Shown here: positions 17,205-27,000 of the stretch, piece after piece
Layout of the letters: each line of letters begins with the position of its first letter
Position numbering within the stretch: the first letter of the stretch is position 1
Source: Peribacillus sp044761985
GTDB lineage: Bacteria > Bacillota > Bacilli > Bacillales > DSM-1321
DNA: 64,000 nt
NCBI RefSeq assembly: GCF_044761985.1
Contig: NZ_JBIWDK010000011.1
Location: 1 to 64,000 of the forward strand
Reading direction: 5' to 3'
Notes under the pieces: generated by a model
Seen by the model: the letters and a program-made list of their open reading frames with translations, nothing else
Database searches by the model: none
Told to the model about the DNA's origin: nothing
Made by a program: the position numbers and the translations under genes

Positions 17205-17759
17205 TTATAAGCTCTTCACTTCCACATTTTCTGGAAGCTTGAAAGGATTTTCGGAATTGATTCGGTCATAAAACATCATTCCATTTAAATGGTCCAGCTC
17301 ATGTTGAAAAACAATCGCTGCAAATCCTTTCAATCGCATCTCGATTTTCTCTCCATTGCTGTCCAATGCTTTAATTTTCACCCGCTCATAACGTGGCACA
17401 TATCCTTTGATATCACGATCCACAGAAAGGCAGCCTTCACTTTGAGGTAAGTAAATCATGGATGCCGAATGGCTGACAATTTTCGGATTCACTATAGCAT
17501 ATTCGTAAACCTTTCCTTTTTCATCTGGAAAATACATAACGAACATTCGTTTATTCAGGCCAATTTGGTTGGCTGACAAGCCTACCCCTTCTCGTAAGTG
17601 GTACTTCTTTTGAAGTTTAGGATCTTGGCTGTTTTTTAAATACTGCATCATGCATTCTAATGTTTCTCGGTCTTCGTCAGAAATTGGCAGGCTAACTTCA
17701 TCAGTCACCTGACGCAGAATTGGATCGCCTTCCCGAACAATATCCTTCATCGTAATCAT
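17205..17759 (-). CDS. def: peptide deformylase
   Basis: A 184-residue metalloenzyme that removes the formyl group from nascent protein N-termini. All three motifs are present: GVGLSANQIG, EGCLS (metal Cys) and QHELDHLNG (two metal His and catalytic Glu). With start ATG 17759, preceded by GAGG, the length equals that of B. subtilis DefB (YkrB); an in-frame ATG eight codons upstream lacks a ribosome site. It is a stand-alone gene, not linked to fmt, so it is probably the second, housekeeping-type deformylase. Confidence 0.93.
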   Translation of the reverse strand: MITMKDIVREGDPILRQVTDEVSLPISDEDRETLECMMQYLKNSQDPKLQKKYHLREGVGLSANQIGLNKRMFVMYFPDEKGKVYEYAIVNPKIVSHSASMIYLPQSEGCLSVDRDIKGYVPRYERVKIKALDSNGEKIEMRLKGFAAIVFQHELDHLNGMMFYDRINSENPFKLPENVEVKSL

Positions 17760-18037
17760 ATAATCCCTCATAAATTTATTCATAAATGTTCAACTCATCT
17801 ACCTTTATATTTTTTCATCACTAAGACCATTTCACTTTAGCATTTCATTTTTAAAAAGTCTATCATGCAGGTTAACAACTGGATGTCCACTATCCGACTC
17901 AGTCCTTAGAGAAAAGCGGCACCCATCACATAAATCAAAACATGGAAGTATTTACCTTTATTTTTAGGACTTATGACCTATGGCTAACGCGTTTAAAAAT
18001 TTTATACTGAATATATATTCTTAAAGGAGATGAAATA

Positions 18038-19768
18038 TTGAACTCGAACTCAAAATTAGTTTCGAAGTTGCTGCCGTTCATAACGGTGTTCATTGTGATA
18101 ATTGGTGTTATATCTTGGTACGTTGTGACTCAGTCAAAAGAAATGGTCGTTCCTTTCTCGTCCGTTGAAAAGACCATTCAGGCCCAAAATGGTGCCCTCG
18201 TCTCTATTGAAGAAAAGCGAAATGGAACACTTCATATCACTACACCAGAAGGTAAATATGTCTCTAACATCCCTCCGAACAGTCAAATGGTCAACAAACT
18301 AGTCGAAACTTATAACGTTCGCTATTCATTTTCATCGACAAATAAGTCTGCATTATGGATTTTAGGCGGATTGCTGGCGGCACTAGTCACAACCGCAATT
18401 ATTATACAGAAGAAATCAAAAGGCGGTTTACGCGTAAAAAGCAAGAAACAAAATATCTCTACACCTAGAGCACTTCCCGATATAACCTTAGCCGATATAG
18501 GTGGTTTGCAACCCGAAATCAAACAAGAGATCCTGCAAACCCTCACCACTCTAAAAGAACCGGAGCGTTCAGCTAAAATTGGGATCAAGCCTCCACAAGG
18601 CATCTTACTATACGGTCCTCCAGGAACCGGGAAAACATTATTGGCACAGGCCATTGCAAAAGAATTGGGCGCCAACTTCTTTTCGACTAGCGGTTCGGCC
18701 TTCAATGAAATGTTCGTTGGAGTGGGGGCAGCTCGTGTACGTAGCCTTTTCCAAAATGCCCGGAAACAATCACCTGCTGTCATTTTCATCGACGAAGTGG
18801 ACGCATTGGCCGGTAAACGGAAAGCCCATGGTGGGGAAGAAGCTGAAAAAACCTTGACTGAACTTCTTGTCCAGTTAGACGGAGGCCATTCAAACGAAGG
18901 CATTCTATTCGTGGCAGCCACAAACAGAAAGGACATGCTTGATGAGGCATTTCTTCGTCCAGGCAGAATCGATTTCTCGTTCCAGGTGCCGATTCCTGAT
19001 ACAAACGGAAGAAAAGAAATCATTGCCATTCATACAAAAGGGAAGAAACTGGCGGCCGATGTCCTTTCTTCCTTGGATGAATTAGCTGAGAGTACATCCG
19101 GGTTCTCCGGGGCGGATTTACGTTCCTTGTTTGAAACAGCTTCTCGTCATGCGCTACGTCATGATCAGGAAATGATTCGCAAACAAGATCTTGATTACGC
19201 GATTGACCGGACCATTCTAGGGGCTACTTCCCGAACGTTGAGCGATATGGATACAAAGCGGCGGGTGGCCATTCATGAAAGTGGACATGCCCTGATTGCT
19301 GCCCTCACTAAACCGGGTTCTGTTCGAAAAGCGACCATCATCCCTCGTGGCGAGGCCCTTGGGTATGTGGCTCCGATTCCTAAAGAACTTCATTTAGCTA
19401 CGGCAAGTGAGTTGCTAGATCAAGTGAAAATGATTTTAGCAGGCGGTGTCGCAGAAAGAATGTTTCTTGGTGAACATAGTGTCGGAGTTGGTGGCGACGT
19501 TCAACAGGCAAAGCATTTACTTGAACAGATGGTCGATACGGGCATGTTGCAAGACGGCTTCACCTTAACATTCAATAAAGGTGAGAAAGAACAAAAAATG
19601 CAAGCCCTTTTCACCCAGGCCATTCAAGAAACGGAAAAACTGATCGAATCAAACCGTCCACAATACGAAGAGCTTGTAGAGGTCCTGTTGAAAAAAGAGA
19701 CGATTGACGGCACAGAGGTCCAAAATATAGTGGATGTACAAGAGCCAAAGGTTCTTTCGTTTTCATAA
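18038..19768 (+). CDS. FtsH-like AAA+ zinc metalloprotease, divergent paralogue
   Basis: A 576-residue membrane protease of the FtsH family. TM1 is at about 11-31, a short external domain at 32-104, and TM2 at 105-123. Walker A is GPPGTGKT (193-200), the pore motif MFVG is at 225-228 and Walker B is IFIDEVDA. The zinc site is HESGH (413-417) with Asp487 (GGDVQQA) as probable third ligand. It is about 60 residues shorter than housekeeping FtsH. In the second region of homology RPGRIDF replaces the usual RPGRFDR, so one of two arginine fingers is missing. It is encoded alone, with a TTG start after AAAGGAGATG. It is not in the tilS-hpt-ftsH context, so it is a second copy of unknown client range. 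Confidence 0.85.
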   Translation: MNSNSKLVSKLLPFITVFIVIIGVISWYVVTQSKEMVVPFSSVEKTIQAQNGALVSIEEKRNGTLHITTPEGKYVSNIPPNSQMVNKLVETYNVRYSFSSTNKSALWILGGLLAALVTTAIIIQKKSKGGLRVKSKKQNISTPRALPDITLADIGGLQPEIKQEILQTLTTLKEPERSAKIGIKPPQGILLYGPPGTGKTLLAQAIAKELGANFFSTSGSAFNEMFVGVGAARVRSLFQNARKQSPAVIFIDEVDALAGKRKAHGGEEAEKTLTELLVQLDGGHSNEGILFVAATNRKDMLDEAFLRPGRIDFSFQVPIPDTNGRKEIIAIHTKGKKLAADVLSSLDELAESTSGFSGADLRSLFETASRHALRHDQEMIRKQDLDYAIDRTILGATSRTLSDMDTKRRVAIHESGHALIAALTKPGSVRKATIIPRGEALGYVAPIPKELHLATASELLDQVKMILAGGVAERMFLGEHSVGVGGDVQQAKHLLEQMVDTGMLQDGFTLTFNKGEKEQKMQALFTQAIQETEKLIESNRPQYEELVEVLLKKETIDGTEVQNIVDVQEPKVLSFS

Positions 19769-19786
19769 GGTCTTAATATATAGGCA

Positions 19787-19826
19787 AAGAACCCAATCTG
19801 AATGTTCAAATTGGGTTCTTTTTTTG
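19787..19826 (+). terminator. terminator of the FtsH-like gene
   Basis: AAAGAACCCAAT (19787-19798) pairs with ATTGGGTTCTTT (19810-19821), followed by TTTTT. On the minus strand the T-tract is poor. Confidence 0.85.
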
Positions 19827-19838
19827 ATGGTCCTTGGT

Positions 19839-20063
19839 CTAGCTATGAATAATGACCGGATTTTTCCTACTTTTATGACTGCATCCCATTGAACAATATT
19901 TATTTGATGCAGTTCTTGGTTTAAAGGGTCGATTACATGATTCACAATGTCTTATTGGATATTTTATATAAGCCTTTCCCTTACACGGTTGAGAGCAATA
20001 CTTAGCATCTGCATTATAGCTTTTGAATGTCTTGTCACATACTTGGCAAGTATACTCAGCCAA
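19839..20063 (-). CDS. small protein with two tandem zinc fingers
   Basis: A 74-residue protein made of two copies of the same finger, C-x2-C-x13-C-x3-C. The first has CQVC...YCSQPC (residues 6-27) and the second CESC...YCSMGC (residues 40-61), joined by a basic linker. Start TTG follows AAAGGAGG by nine bases. It lies 36 bp downstream of the aromatic-acid MFS gene on the same strand and may be cotranscribed. The family is not recognised; the fold resembles small treble-clef or HNH-associated fingers, so nucleic-acid binding is possible but unproven. Confidence 0.75.
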   Translation of the reverse strand: MAEYTCQVCDKTFKSYNADAKYCSQPCKGKAYIKYPIRHCESCNRPFKPRTASNKYCSMGCSHKSRKNPVIIHS

Positions 20064-20099
20064 AATCCCATCCCTCCTTTGACGCGATCAATAAAGTAT

Positions 20100-21446
20100 T
20101 CAAATAATCTTTTGATATCGTTTGGGAGAAGAGAGTTCAAGATTCATGGTGCTATTATATTTATTTTGGACAAGACTAATGGAGATCGCCGCAATAAAAG
20201 CGGGAATCGCAAAGCTGAGGAAGTTTATATAAATAGGCAACTCCCACTCGATTAACAGCCCACCGATTGTTGGTCCCACTATAGCCCCAAACCTACCTAT
20301 ACCTAATGCCCACCCCAGTGCTGTCGACTTTATCTGTGTCGGATAGAACATGGAGATATAAGCATTGTTTAAATTTTGCGATCCAATTGTCGCAGCCCCT
20401 GCTATTGCCACCAAAACATATAGAAAGAATGACCCTGGTTTAAAACCGAGGAGGAGCAAGCAGACCGCGCCTATACTGAAGTAACTGATCAACACTCGTT
20501 TTGAGCCAATTCGATCTGCTAGCCAACCCCCGCATACCGAACCGACGATTGCTCCAATGTTCAAGCAACAAAGAAACAGCAGGCTGGAATTCAACGGATA
20601 GCCTGCTTTAATCATCAGTTGAGGCAACCACGTACCCAATCCATATACCATCAGCAATCCCATAAAGCATGCGATCCAAAACATGATGGTGGATCTTCCA
20701 CGGCGATTCTCGAAGAGCTTTACCACTGGAACACCGGAAGTTGATAAATTCATGATAAATCGATCTGCATCATGGGGAACATAGGAGGGATTTAAACGAG
20801 CCACTATTCCCTTCGCTTTTTCATATTCTCCCTTTTCCACATAATAATAAAGGGATTCAGGTAAAGATTTAATTAAAAAGGGAATGGCCAATAAGGGAAT
20901 GGCCCCTATGAAAAACATCCATTCCCATCCCAACTCCGGAATGACCTTCATTCCGAAAAGAGAGACTAATATACCTCCAATCGAATATCCGCTGAACATG
21001 ATACCCACCATCATATTCTTAATCGGCTTGGGAGAATATTCAGAGGTGAGCACCACCAATAACGGCGGAATGCCGCCCAAACCAAGCCCTGCAAGAAAAC
21101 GGTATATCGCAAAATCTACCGGTCCCTTCGCTAAACCTGTCAATAGAGTAAACGAACCAAAAATAGCAACACAAGCTATGATTACTTTCTTTCTCCCTAC
21201 TTTATCCGCTACGATCCCGCAAATAAGTGAGCCTATTAAACCGCCTACCAACGTCAAACTCCCTATCAATCCCAAGATGCCCGGTGATGTCCCCCACTCT
21301 TGACTTAAGGTTGGAATGACGGCTCCATAAACGACTAGATCATATCCATCGAAAAGGATGAGGAAAATACACCATAGTAAAACAGTTAAATGAAAAGAGT
21401 TAAACTTACTCCCTTCTATAACCTGGGCAACATTAATTTGTTTCAC
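20100..21446 (-). CDS. MFS transporter, aromatic acid:H+ symporter (AAHS) family
   Basis: A 448-residue protein with 12 membrane helices. The AAHS hallmark DGYDLVVYG is in helix 1, GIVADKVGRKK is in loop 2-3 and GGWLADRIGSKR is in loop 8-9. Characterised relatives (PcaK, BenK, MhpT-like) import benzoates and hydroxybenzoates. It starts 106 bp after the Sfp-type gene on the same strand with no clear terminator between, so it may belong to the siderophore operon, for example to recover 2,3-dihydroxybenzoate. That link is inference; it could equally be an independent catabolic importer. Confidence 0.82.
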   Translation of the reverse strand: MKQINVAQVIEGSKFNSFHLTVLLWCIFLILFDGYDLVVYGAVIPTLSQEWGTSPGILGLIGSLTLVGGLIGSLICGIVADKVGRKKVIIACVAIFGSFTLLTGLAKGPVDFAIYRFLAGLGLGGIPPLLVVLTSEYSPKPIKNMMVGIMFSGYSIGGILVSLFGMKVIPELGWEWMFFIGAIPLLAIPFLIKSLPESLYYYVEKGEYEKAKGIVARLNPSYVPHDADRFIMNLSTSGVPVVKLFENRRGRSTIMFWIACFMGLLMVYGLGTWLPQLMIKAGYPLNSSLLFLCCLNIGAIVGSVCGGWLADRIGSKRVLISYFSIGAVCLLLLGFKPGSFFLYVLVAIAGAATIGSQNLNNAYISMFYPTQIKSTALGWALGIGRFGAIVGPTIGGLLIEWELPIYINFLSFAIPAFIAAISISLVQNKYNSTMNLELSSPKRYQKII

Positions 21447-21552
21447 ATTTCATTCCTCCATCAGTAATAGGATCTATACCAGACTTAGGCCAAAGGCCAT
21501 TGTTTTTATCTCGTCCCTATCTAAGCACCGTTTTCCAACGCCCTGTACATAT

Positions 21553-22368
21553 TCAGGAATGAACATTCAAACTCTCGCATACATCCTGAAACGTGACACA
21601 TGTCGGTTCATTTCTAAATTGATCTGCATTGGCATGATGGGCGCAAACAGATAAACAGTAGTGATTGTCTATTGTGTACTGTCTGCATATGTAATCCCTA
21701 ATCTGTCTTTCTGTTTCCATATCTGTGATTTGGATGGATCCATTGCTACACTTTTTCATAGAAAACCCCTGTAATGGCATGGATAAGCCTTCACCAACCG
21801 CTTTCACATAACTCTCTTTCAAGGTCCAGATGTCATAAAAGGCTCCAAGGCCGCCTTCTCTATCATTCAAAACGTATTGATACTCTTCTTTAGTAAAAAG
21901 CTCTTTGGCGAGGGGTAAATCAAATGGTCCTATGTATTCTATATCCACACCCACTGCGTCATCATGAACCACACACACTACATATTCACCAGAGTGGGAG
22001 ATATTATAGTGGAAGGAAGGAAAGTCACATAAAAACGGCTTGCCATATTCATTCGTTTGAATTCTCAGTTCCCTATCCATCGAGCCGTATCGTTCTTTTA
22101 ATGCGAAACGCACCAACAAATCCCCAATCAGGGAACGATATGCATCATCAGTCTTCACAAACCTTTTCAATCGGCTCTGCCTTTCTTTTGAAACATGAAC
22201 AAGCAAATTGTCCATACCCGCATTTTCCCTGCTCGCAGGCAATTTACAACTATATAGTTCAATCACATCTAGCCCCCCTTTTATACTCTTCAAACAAATA
22301 AATAGGGGCCGCTGATTAGAATCACAGCAACCCTCTATTTCAAGCATCTCCATCTGGAATTTTGTCAC
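21553..22368 (-). CDS. 4'-phosphopantetheinyl transferase, Sfp type
   Basis: A 271-residue Sfp-type enzyme. The magnesium-binding motif is VGVDIE and the second signature is WTLKESYVKAVGEGL. It transfers phosphopantetheine from CoA to carrier domains, here those of DhbB and DhbF. It overlaps the exporter gene by four bases (ATGA), which argues that it belongs to this operon. The N-terminal 25-30 residues, including MEMLEIEGCCDSNQ, are an unusual extension compared with B. subtilis Sfp (about 224 residues); an internal start is possible. Having the activating enzyme inside the cluster makes the locus self-sufficient. Confidence 0.88.
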   Translation of the reverse strand: MTKFQMEMLEIEGCCDSNQRPLFICLKSIKGGLDVIELYSCKLPASRENAGMDNLLVHVSKERQSRLKRFVKTDDAYRSLIGDLLVRFALKERYGSMDRELRIQTNEYGKPFLCDFPSFHYNISHSGEYVVCVVHDDAVGVDIEYIGPFDLPLAKELFTKEEYQYVLNDREGGLGAFYDIWTLKESYVKAVGEGLSMPLQGFSMKKCSNGSIQITDMETERQIRDYICRQYTIDNHYCLSVCAHHANADQFRNEPTCVTFQDVCESLNVHS

Positions 22369-23822
22369 TTACTCATTCTGACTGGTTCTGTCTTAGGAAT
22401 TTCAGTCGATTGCTGACTTGGCAAGATGGTCTTAAAGTCTTCTTTCTTCAGACGTAACGAGATAGTAAGACCTATAACAAGAAAGACTGATGAGCCAAGG
22501 AGAGCATATTGATAGGATTCCAAGTTACTCTGTTCTATTCCGTTCCTTGCCACCTCGCTTGTCCCCAAGGCTCCCAACACACTCGCTAGTACGGCTACCC
22601 CAACAGCTGAGCCGAATCGATTCTGGACATTGAATAATGTAGTTGCCCTTCCCATCGATGCTGAAGTAATATTCGTGAAAATGGAAGACTGTACAGCAAT
22701 CACTGCATGTCCCAAGCAGATGCCGACACTAAATAATAAGAGTCGTAAAGACCAAGGATTCGCTGTCGGACCAACAATACTGATGAGGACAAAGATTAAG
22801 GCCGTCCCAAGTAGCCCAAGACAGATCACCTGCTGGCCATTCAATTTCTTGAAAGTCCAAGGAATCATCCTGGATGCTACCATAAGCCCCAATGCCTCAG
22901 GAAAAGTGGCCAATCCACTATCCAGGGCAGAGGCATTCATGGCATTCTGATACATTAACGGGAATATAAAGAGCATGCCCATTAATGCTGCTTGCGATAA
23001 TAGAGAAATAAGGCCAAGAGAACGGAACAATTTGTCCGATAATAAGCTTAAATCCAGCATGGGTTCCTTGACCCGTAATTCTCGCCATACAAACAAACAG
23101 ACAAGTATGAAGCCAATCAGTCCCGTATACATAATGACTGGAGAACTCCATCCCTTTGAAGGACCGGTACTCAGTGCATACATGACCATCGACAAGCCGG
23201 CAGCTGATAACAGAAACCCTGTCAGGTCAAGCCTGCCGGCCGATGGCTCTTTATGTTCCTTCAAGAACAGCAAACCGATGAGGAAAGCGATGATTCCAAA
23301 AGGAATGTTGATATAAAAAGCCCAGCTCCAAGATAGCTGTTCCGCAAAGAAACCACCGACAACCGGACCAATGGCTGGTGCAAAGGCAATGGGCAAGACA
23401 AGGGTCCTTGACACTTTCATTCGTTCTTTCTGAGAAAATGTCCTAAATAAGATTGCCATTCCTACTGGAGTAAGGAGTCCACCGCCTGCACCCTGCAAGG
23501 CCCGAAATAAGGTCAAGGTCTCTAGGCTTGTCGCAAATCCGCATAGAAGGGAAGCGAGTGTGAAAACCCCAAGTGCGAATAGGAAAATTTTCTTGGTACC
23601 ATATCGATCCCCAAGCCACCCCGATATAGGGAGAAAGACCGCGAGGCTTACTAAGTAGCCTATATTAATACCGCTTGTGGCTGAGGGGATGACATTGAAT
23701 TCCTGGCCGATGACGGGAAGAATGACATTGACGATCGTGCCGTCCATCGAAACCATGAACATGGCAATCACATAAACCATGCAAACGACTAATTTAGGAT
23801 TCTCGTGTATGCGCACGTTCAC
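22365..23822 (-). CDS. MFS transporter, DHA2 family, candidate siderophore exporter
   Basis: A 485-residue protein with 14 predicted membrane helices. It has motif D1 SMDGTIVNVILPV, motif A GWLGDRYGTKKIF and motif C APAIGPVVGGF. DHA2 members export drugs or siderophores. Its GTG start overlaps the mbtH stop (GTGA) and its own stop overlaps the Sfp-type start, so it is translationally embedded in the siderophore operon. Export of the finished bacillibactin is therefore the simplest role; in B. subtilis that task is assigned to the MFS protein YmfD, encoded elsewhere. Substrate not proven. Confidence 0.82.
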   Translation of the reverse strand: MNVRIHENPKLVVCMVYVIAMFMVSMDGTIVNVILPVIGQEFNVIPSATSGINIGYLVSLAVFLPISGWLGDRYGTKKIFLFALGVFTLASLLCGFATSLETLTLFRALQGAGGGLLTPVGMAILFRTFSQKERMKVSRTLVLPIAFAPAIGPVVGGFFAEQLSWSWAFYINIPFGIIAFLIGLLFLKEHKEPSAGRLDLTGFLLSAAGLSMVMYALSTGPSKGWSSPVIMYTGLIGFILVCLFVWRELRVKEPMLDLSLLSDKLFRSLGLISLLSQAALMGMLFIFPLMYQNAMNASALDSGLATFPEALGLMVASRMIPWTFKKLNGQQVICLGLLGTALIFVLISIVGPTANPWSLRLLLFSVGICLGHAVIAVQSSIFTNITSASMGRATTLFNVQNRFGSAVGVAVLASVLGALGTSEVARNGIEQSNLESYQYALLGSSVFLVIGLTISLRLKKEDFKTILPSQQSTEIPKTEPVRMSK

Positions 23823-24040
23823 TTTACGCCATCAAGGCTCGATACGAGCTTTAGGCTCTTAGGCTGAAGATCCGTCCAGTTGGCATTAATATAGTCCAAG
23901 CAATTCTTTTTGCTTTCTTCTCCATAAATGGTGGACCAACCTTCTGGTATGTCCAAAAAGGCAGGCCAGAGGGAATGCTGACCTTCTTCATTTATCAATA
24001 CTTTATACGTACCATTCTCGTTCTCAAAAGGGTTAGTCAT
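23819..24040 (-). CDS. MbtH-like NRPS accessory protein
   Basis: A 73-residue MbtH-family protein with the signature NEEGQHSLWPAFLDIPEGW and conserved W55-T-D. MbtH proteins bind and activate adenylation domains, here those of DhbF. Its ATG overlaps the dhbF stop (TAATG), so translation is coupled. Confidence 0.93.
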   Translation of the reverse strand: MTNPFENENGTYKVLINEEGQHSLWPAFLDIPEGWSTIYGEESKKNCLDYINANWTDLQPKSLKLVSSLDGVK

Positions 24041-27000
24041 TATTCATCTCCACCTTCATTAATTAATGCGTAATTTTTTTTCATATTTGAAAACTTGTTT
24101 GCAATCACCTGTCCGATTTCCGCAAGTGGCTCAGGTTGACACATATCCTTATGACGGCACTCAATATCATGTTGTTCAATCAATCCATTTATATATGGTT
24201 TCCATGTATCCGTTGAAAGGCTAGGGAACCATTCTGGTATGAGTGTTGATTTAAAGAACAAAACATTACCATTGAACACTCCTGGTTCATATTCACCCAT
24301 GATTCGAACAGAATTCACATAGGTTTCCTTCAGGTTAAGGATTGTCTTTTCTTCCAAACTAGCTAATGCACTTCCATCTTGGCGCAGAATTTCTATGGCA
24401 CTAGCATCATCCAATGGCTTGTCTCCTAAACTATCAGGATCATACCCACCCAAGGCAAGCAGGGCGATCAATGCTTCCTCATCACCAGGAGCATTAGTAG
24501 TCGGCAAAAATTGACTTGGAAATGCATCCAGAATGGCCACAAGTTGGACTTCTTCCCCCTCGTTTTGCAGTTGGGTAGCCATGGCATGCACCACATTTCC
24601 ACCCAGTGACCAACCCAATAAACGATAAGGGCCTTTTGGCTGGACCTTGCGGAGATGTTCGATATAATCCGCTGCCATCTCTACCAGTGTTTCCGGATAG
24701 CGCTCACGCTCAGAAATTCCCCGAGCTTGCAGTCCATATATCGGGTAATCTGGACCAAGAGCCGTCATTAGCCCGGCGTAGCACCAGCTCAACCCTCCCG
24801 CTGGGTGTATACAGAACAGCGGAAGTTCCTCGCCACTTTTGCGTAGTGGCAACAAGACATCCAAAGCACTCTGACTCGAACCCATTTCAAGCCTTTCTGC
24901 TAGGCCAGCAACTGTCGGCTCTTCAAATAAGTTTCCGATGCTCAACTCAACGCCAAGCGCTTCACGTATCTTACTCATCAGCTGGACGGCAAGCAGGGAA
25001 TGCCCTCCCAGATCAAAGAATCCATCATCGATTCCAACGTGTGGAAGATCAAGAATTTCCATGAAAAGTTTACATAAGATTTCTTCCTGTGGGGTCCTTG
25101 GTCCACGTCCTGAAACGGCTGCACCGAAATCAGGTACTGGCAACGCCTTTCGATCCAACTTTCCATTTGCCGTCAAAGGCAAATCGGCCATTTGGACAAA
25201 TGCAGATGGAATCATGTAATCTGGAAGGCTTGCTGCCACAAACCGGCGTAACTCGGCTGGATTGAAAACAGCATTTGCCGCTGGCACAGCATAAGCCACC
25301 AATCTCTTATCACCTGGGTGATCTTCACGAACGATGACGGCAACTTGCTCCAGATAAGGACACTGGACAAGTAATGATTCAATTTCTCCCAGCTCGATAC
25401 GGAAACCGCGAATCTTGATTTGGTGATCGGCCCGTCCCATATAGTCCAATGAGCCATCAGCACGCCATCTGGCTAAATCTCCGGTCCGATACATCCTGGT
25501 TCCTGATGGACCGAATGGATTAGCAACAAAACGCTCTGCCGTCAAACCATGGCGCCCAAGATACCCGCGGGCCAAACCTGAACCAGAGACATACATCTCC
25601 CCAGTTACTCCTGCAGGTACCGGTTGTAGACTCGCATCCAAAATATACACCCCAAGATCCGGTATGGCACAGCCTATGAGACTGTTCGCCTTCACGGCGG
25701 TGACTTCCCTGTTAAGTTCCAGATAACTTACATGAACGGTCGTTTCCGTAATTCCATACATATTAATCAATCGCGGCGCAGTTTCCGGATGACGGCTATA
25801 CCAATCCTCCAAGCGGCTTAGTTCAAGTGCCTCCCCACCATAAATCACATACCGTAACGTTAGATTCTGTCCAAGTTCCGGCTTGTTACGATCCGCCTGC
25901 ATTAATTGATAAAAGGCAGATGGGGTCTGGTTAAGAACCGTGACTCCTTCATCCACAAGGAGCTGTAAAAACTCTTCTGGTGACCGGCTGATTGAATGAG
26001 ATACAACTATAAGCTTCCCGCCATGAAGAAGCGCCCCCCATATTTCCCATACCGAAAAATCGAAAGCATAAGAGTGGAACATCGTCCAAACATCATCCGA
26101 ATTGAACTGGTACCAGTCTTCTGTCGACCCAAAGAGCCGTACTACATTTTGATGGGGGACGACTACCCCTTTCGGTACACCCGTTGAACCTGAAGTATAA
26201 ATAATATAAGCTGCGTTTAATGGTGATAAAGGCTGTTTCCGTTCACGATCTAGTGGGTTATCTGTTGAATATCGTGACATTTCCACTAACGTGCTCGGAT
26301 CGTCCAATACAATTTGTTGGATATCATGCAGATTCGGAAGGCTAGTTGCCACACTGGAACTTGTAAGGACGTAGCTAGGCTTCGCATCCTGAAGCATGAA
26401 AGACAATCTGTCGATAGGATATTCAGGATCTAGAGGCAAATAAGCCGCCCCCGCCTTCAGTACAGCAAGTATGCCAACCACCATATCCAATGATCTTGGT
26501 GTGGCCAATGCTACAAATTGCTCCGATGCAACCCCTTTAGCCATTAGCAGACGGGCAAGCTGGTTTGCCCTATGATTTAGCTCTTCATATGTTAGGGATT
26601 CATCTTCATATACAGCAGCGATTTTATCTGGATACCTGTTCACTTGTTCTTCAAACAAAGCTGGTAAACAGGAATCAGGGATTTCTTCACCATGCTGATT
26701 CCAATCAACAAGAATTTCTTGACGTTCTTTTGGCTCCAATATTTCCAATCGTCCGATTGTCTGGTCCGGGTCCATTACAGCCCCCTCTAATACTCGTACG
26801 AATCGGTTAAGCATCCTTTCGATGGTTTCAGGTTTATATAGATCTGCACTATATTCAAGAAACCCGCTCATTCCATCCGGTTTTCCTGTATCATCATGCA
26901 TTTCCCGAATCTCAATCGTCATATCGAATTTGGAAGTCCCCACACTATATAGCTCTAGGTTGGAATGAATGCTCGGAAGCTCTAGCTTTGGCTCAGGCGT

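Noticed and set aside
18322..19029. 235-codon antisense frame inside the FtsH-like gene
   Set aside because: It is the shadow of a strongly supported protease gene; its translation has no coherent domain.
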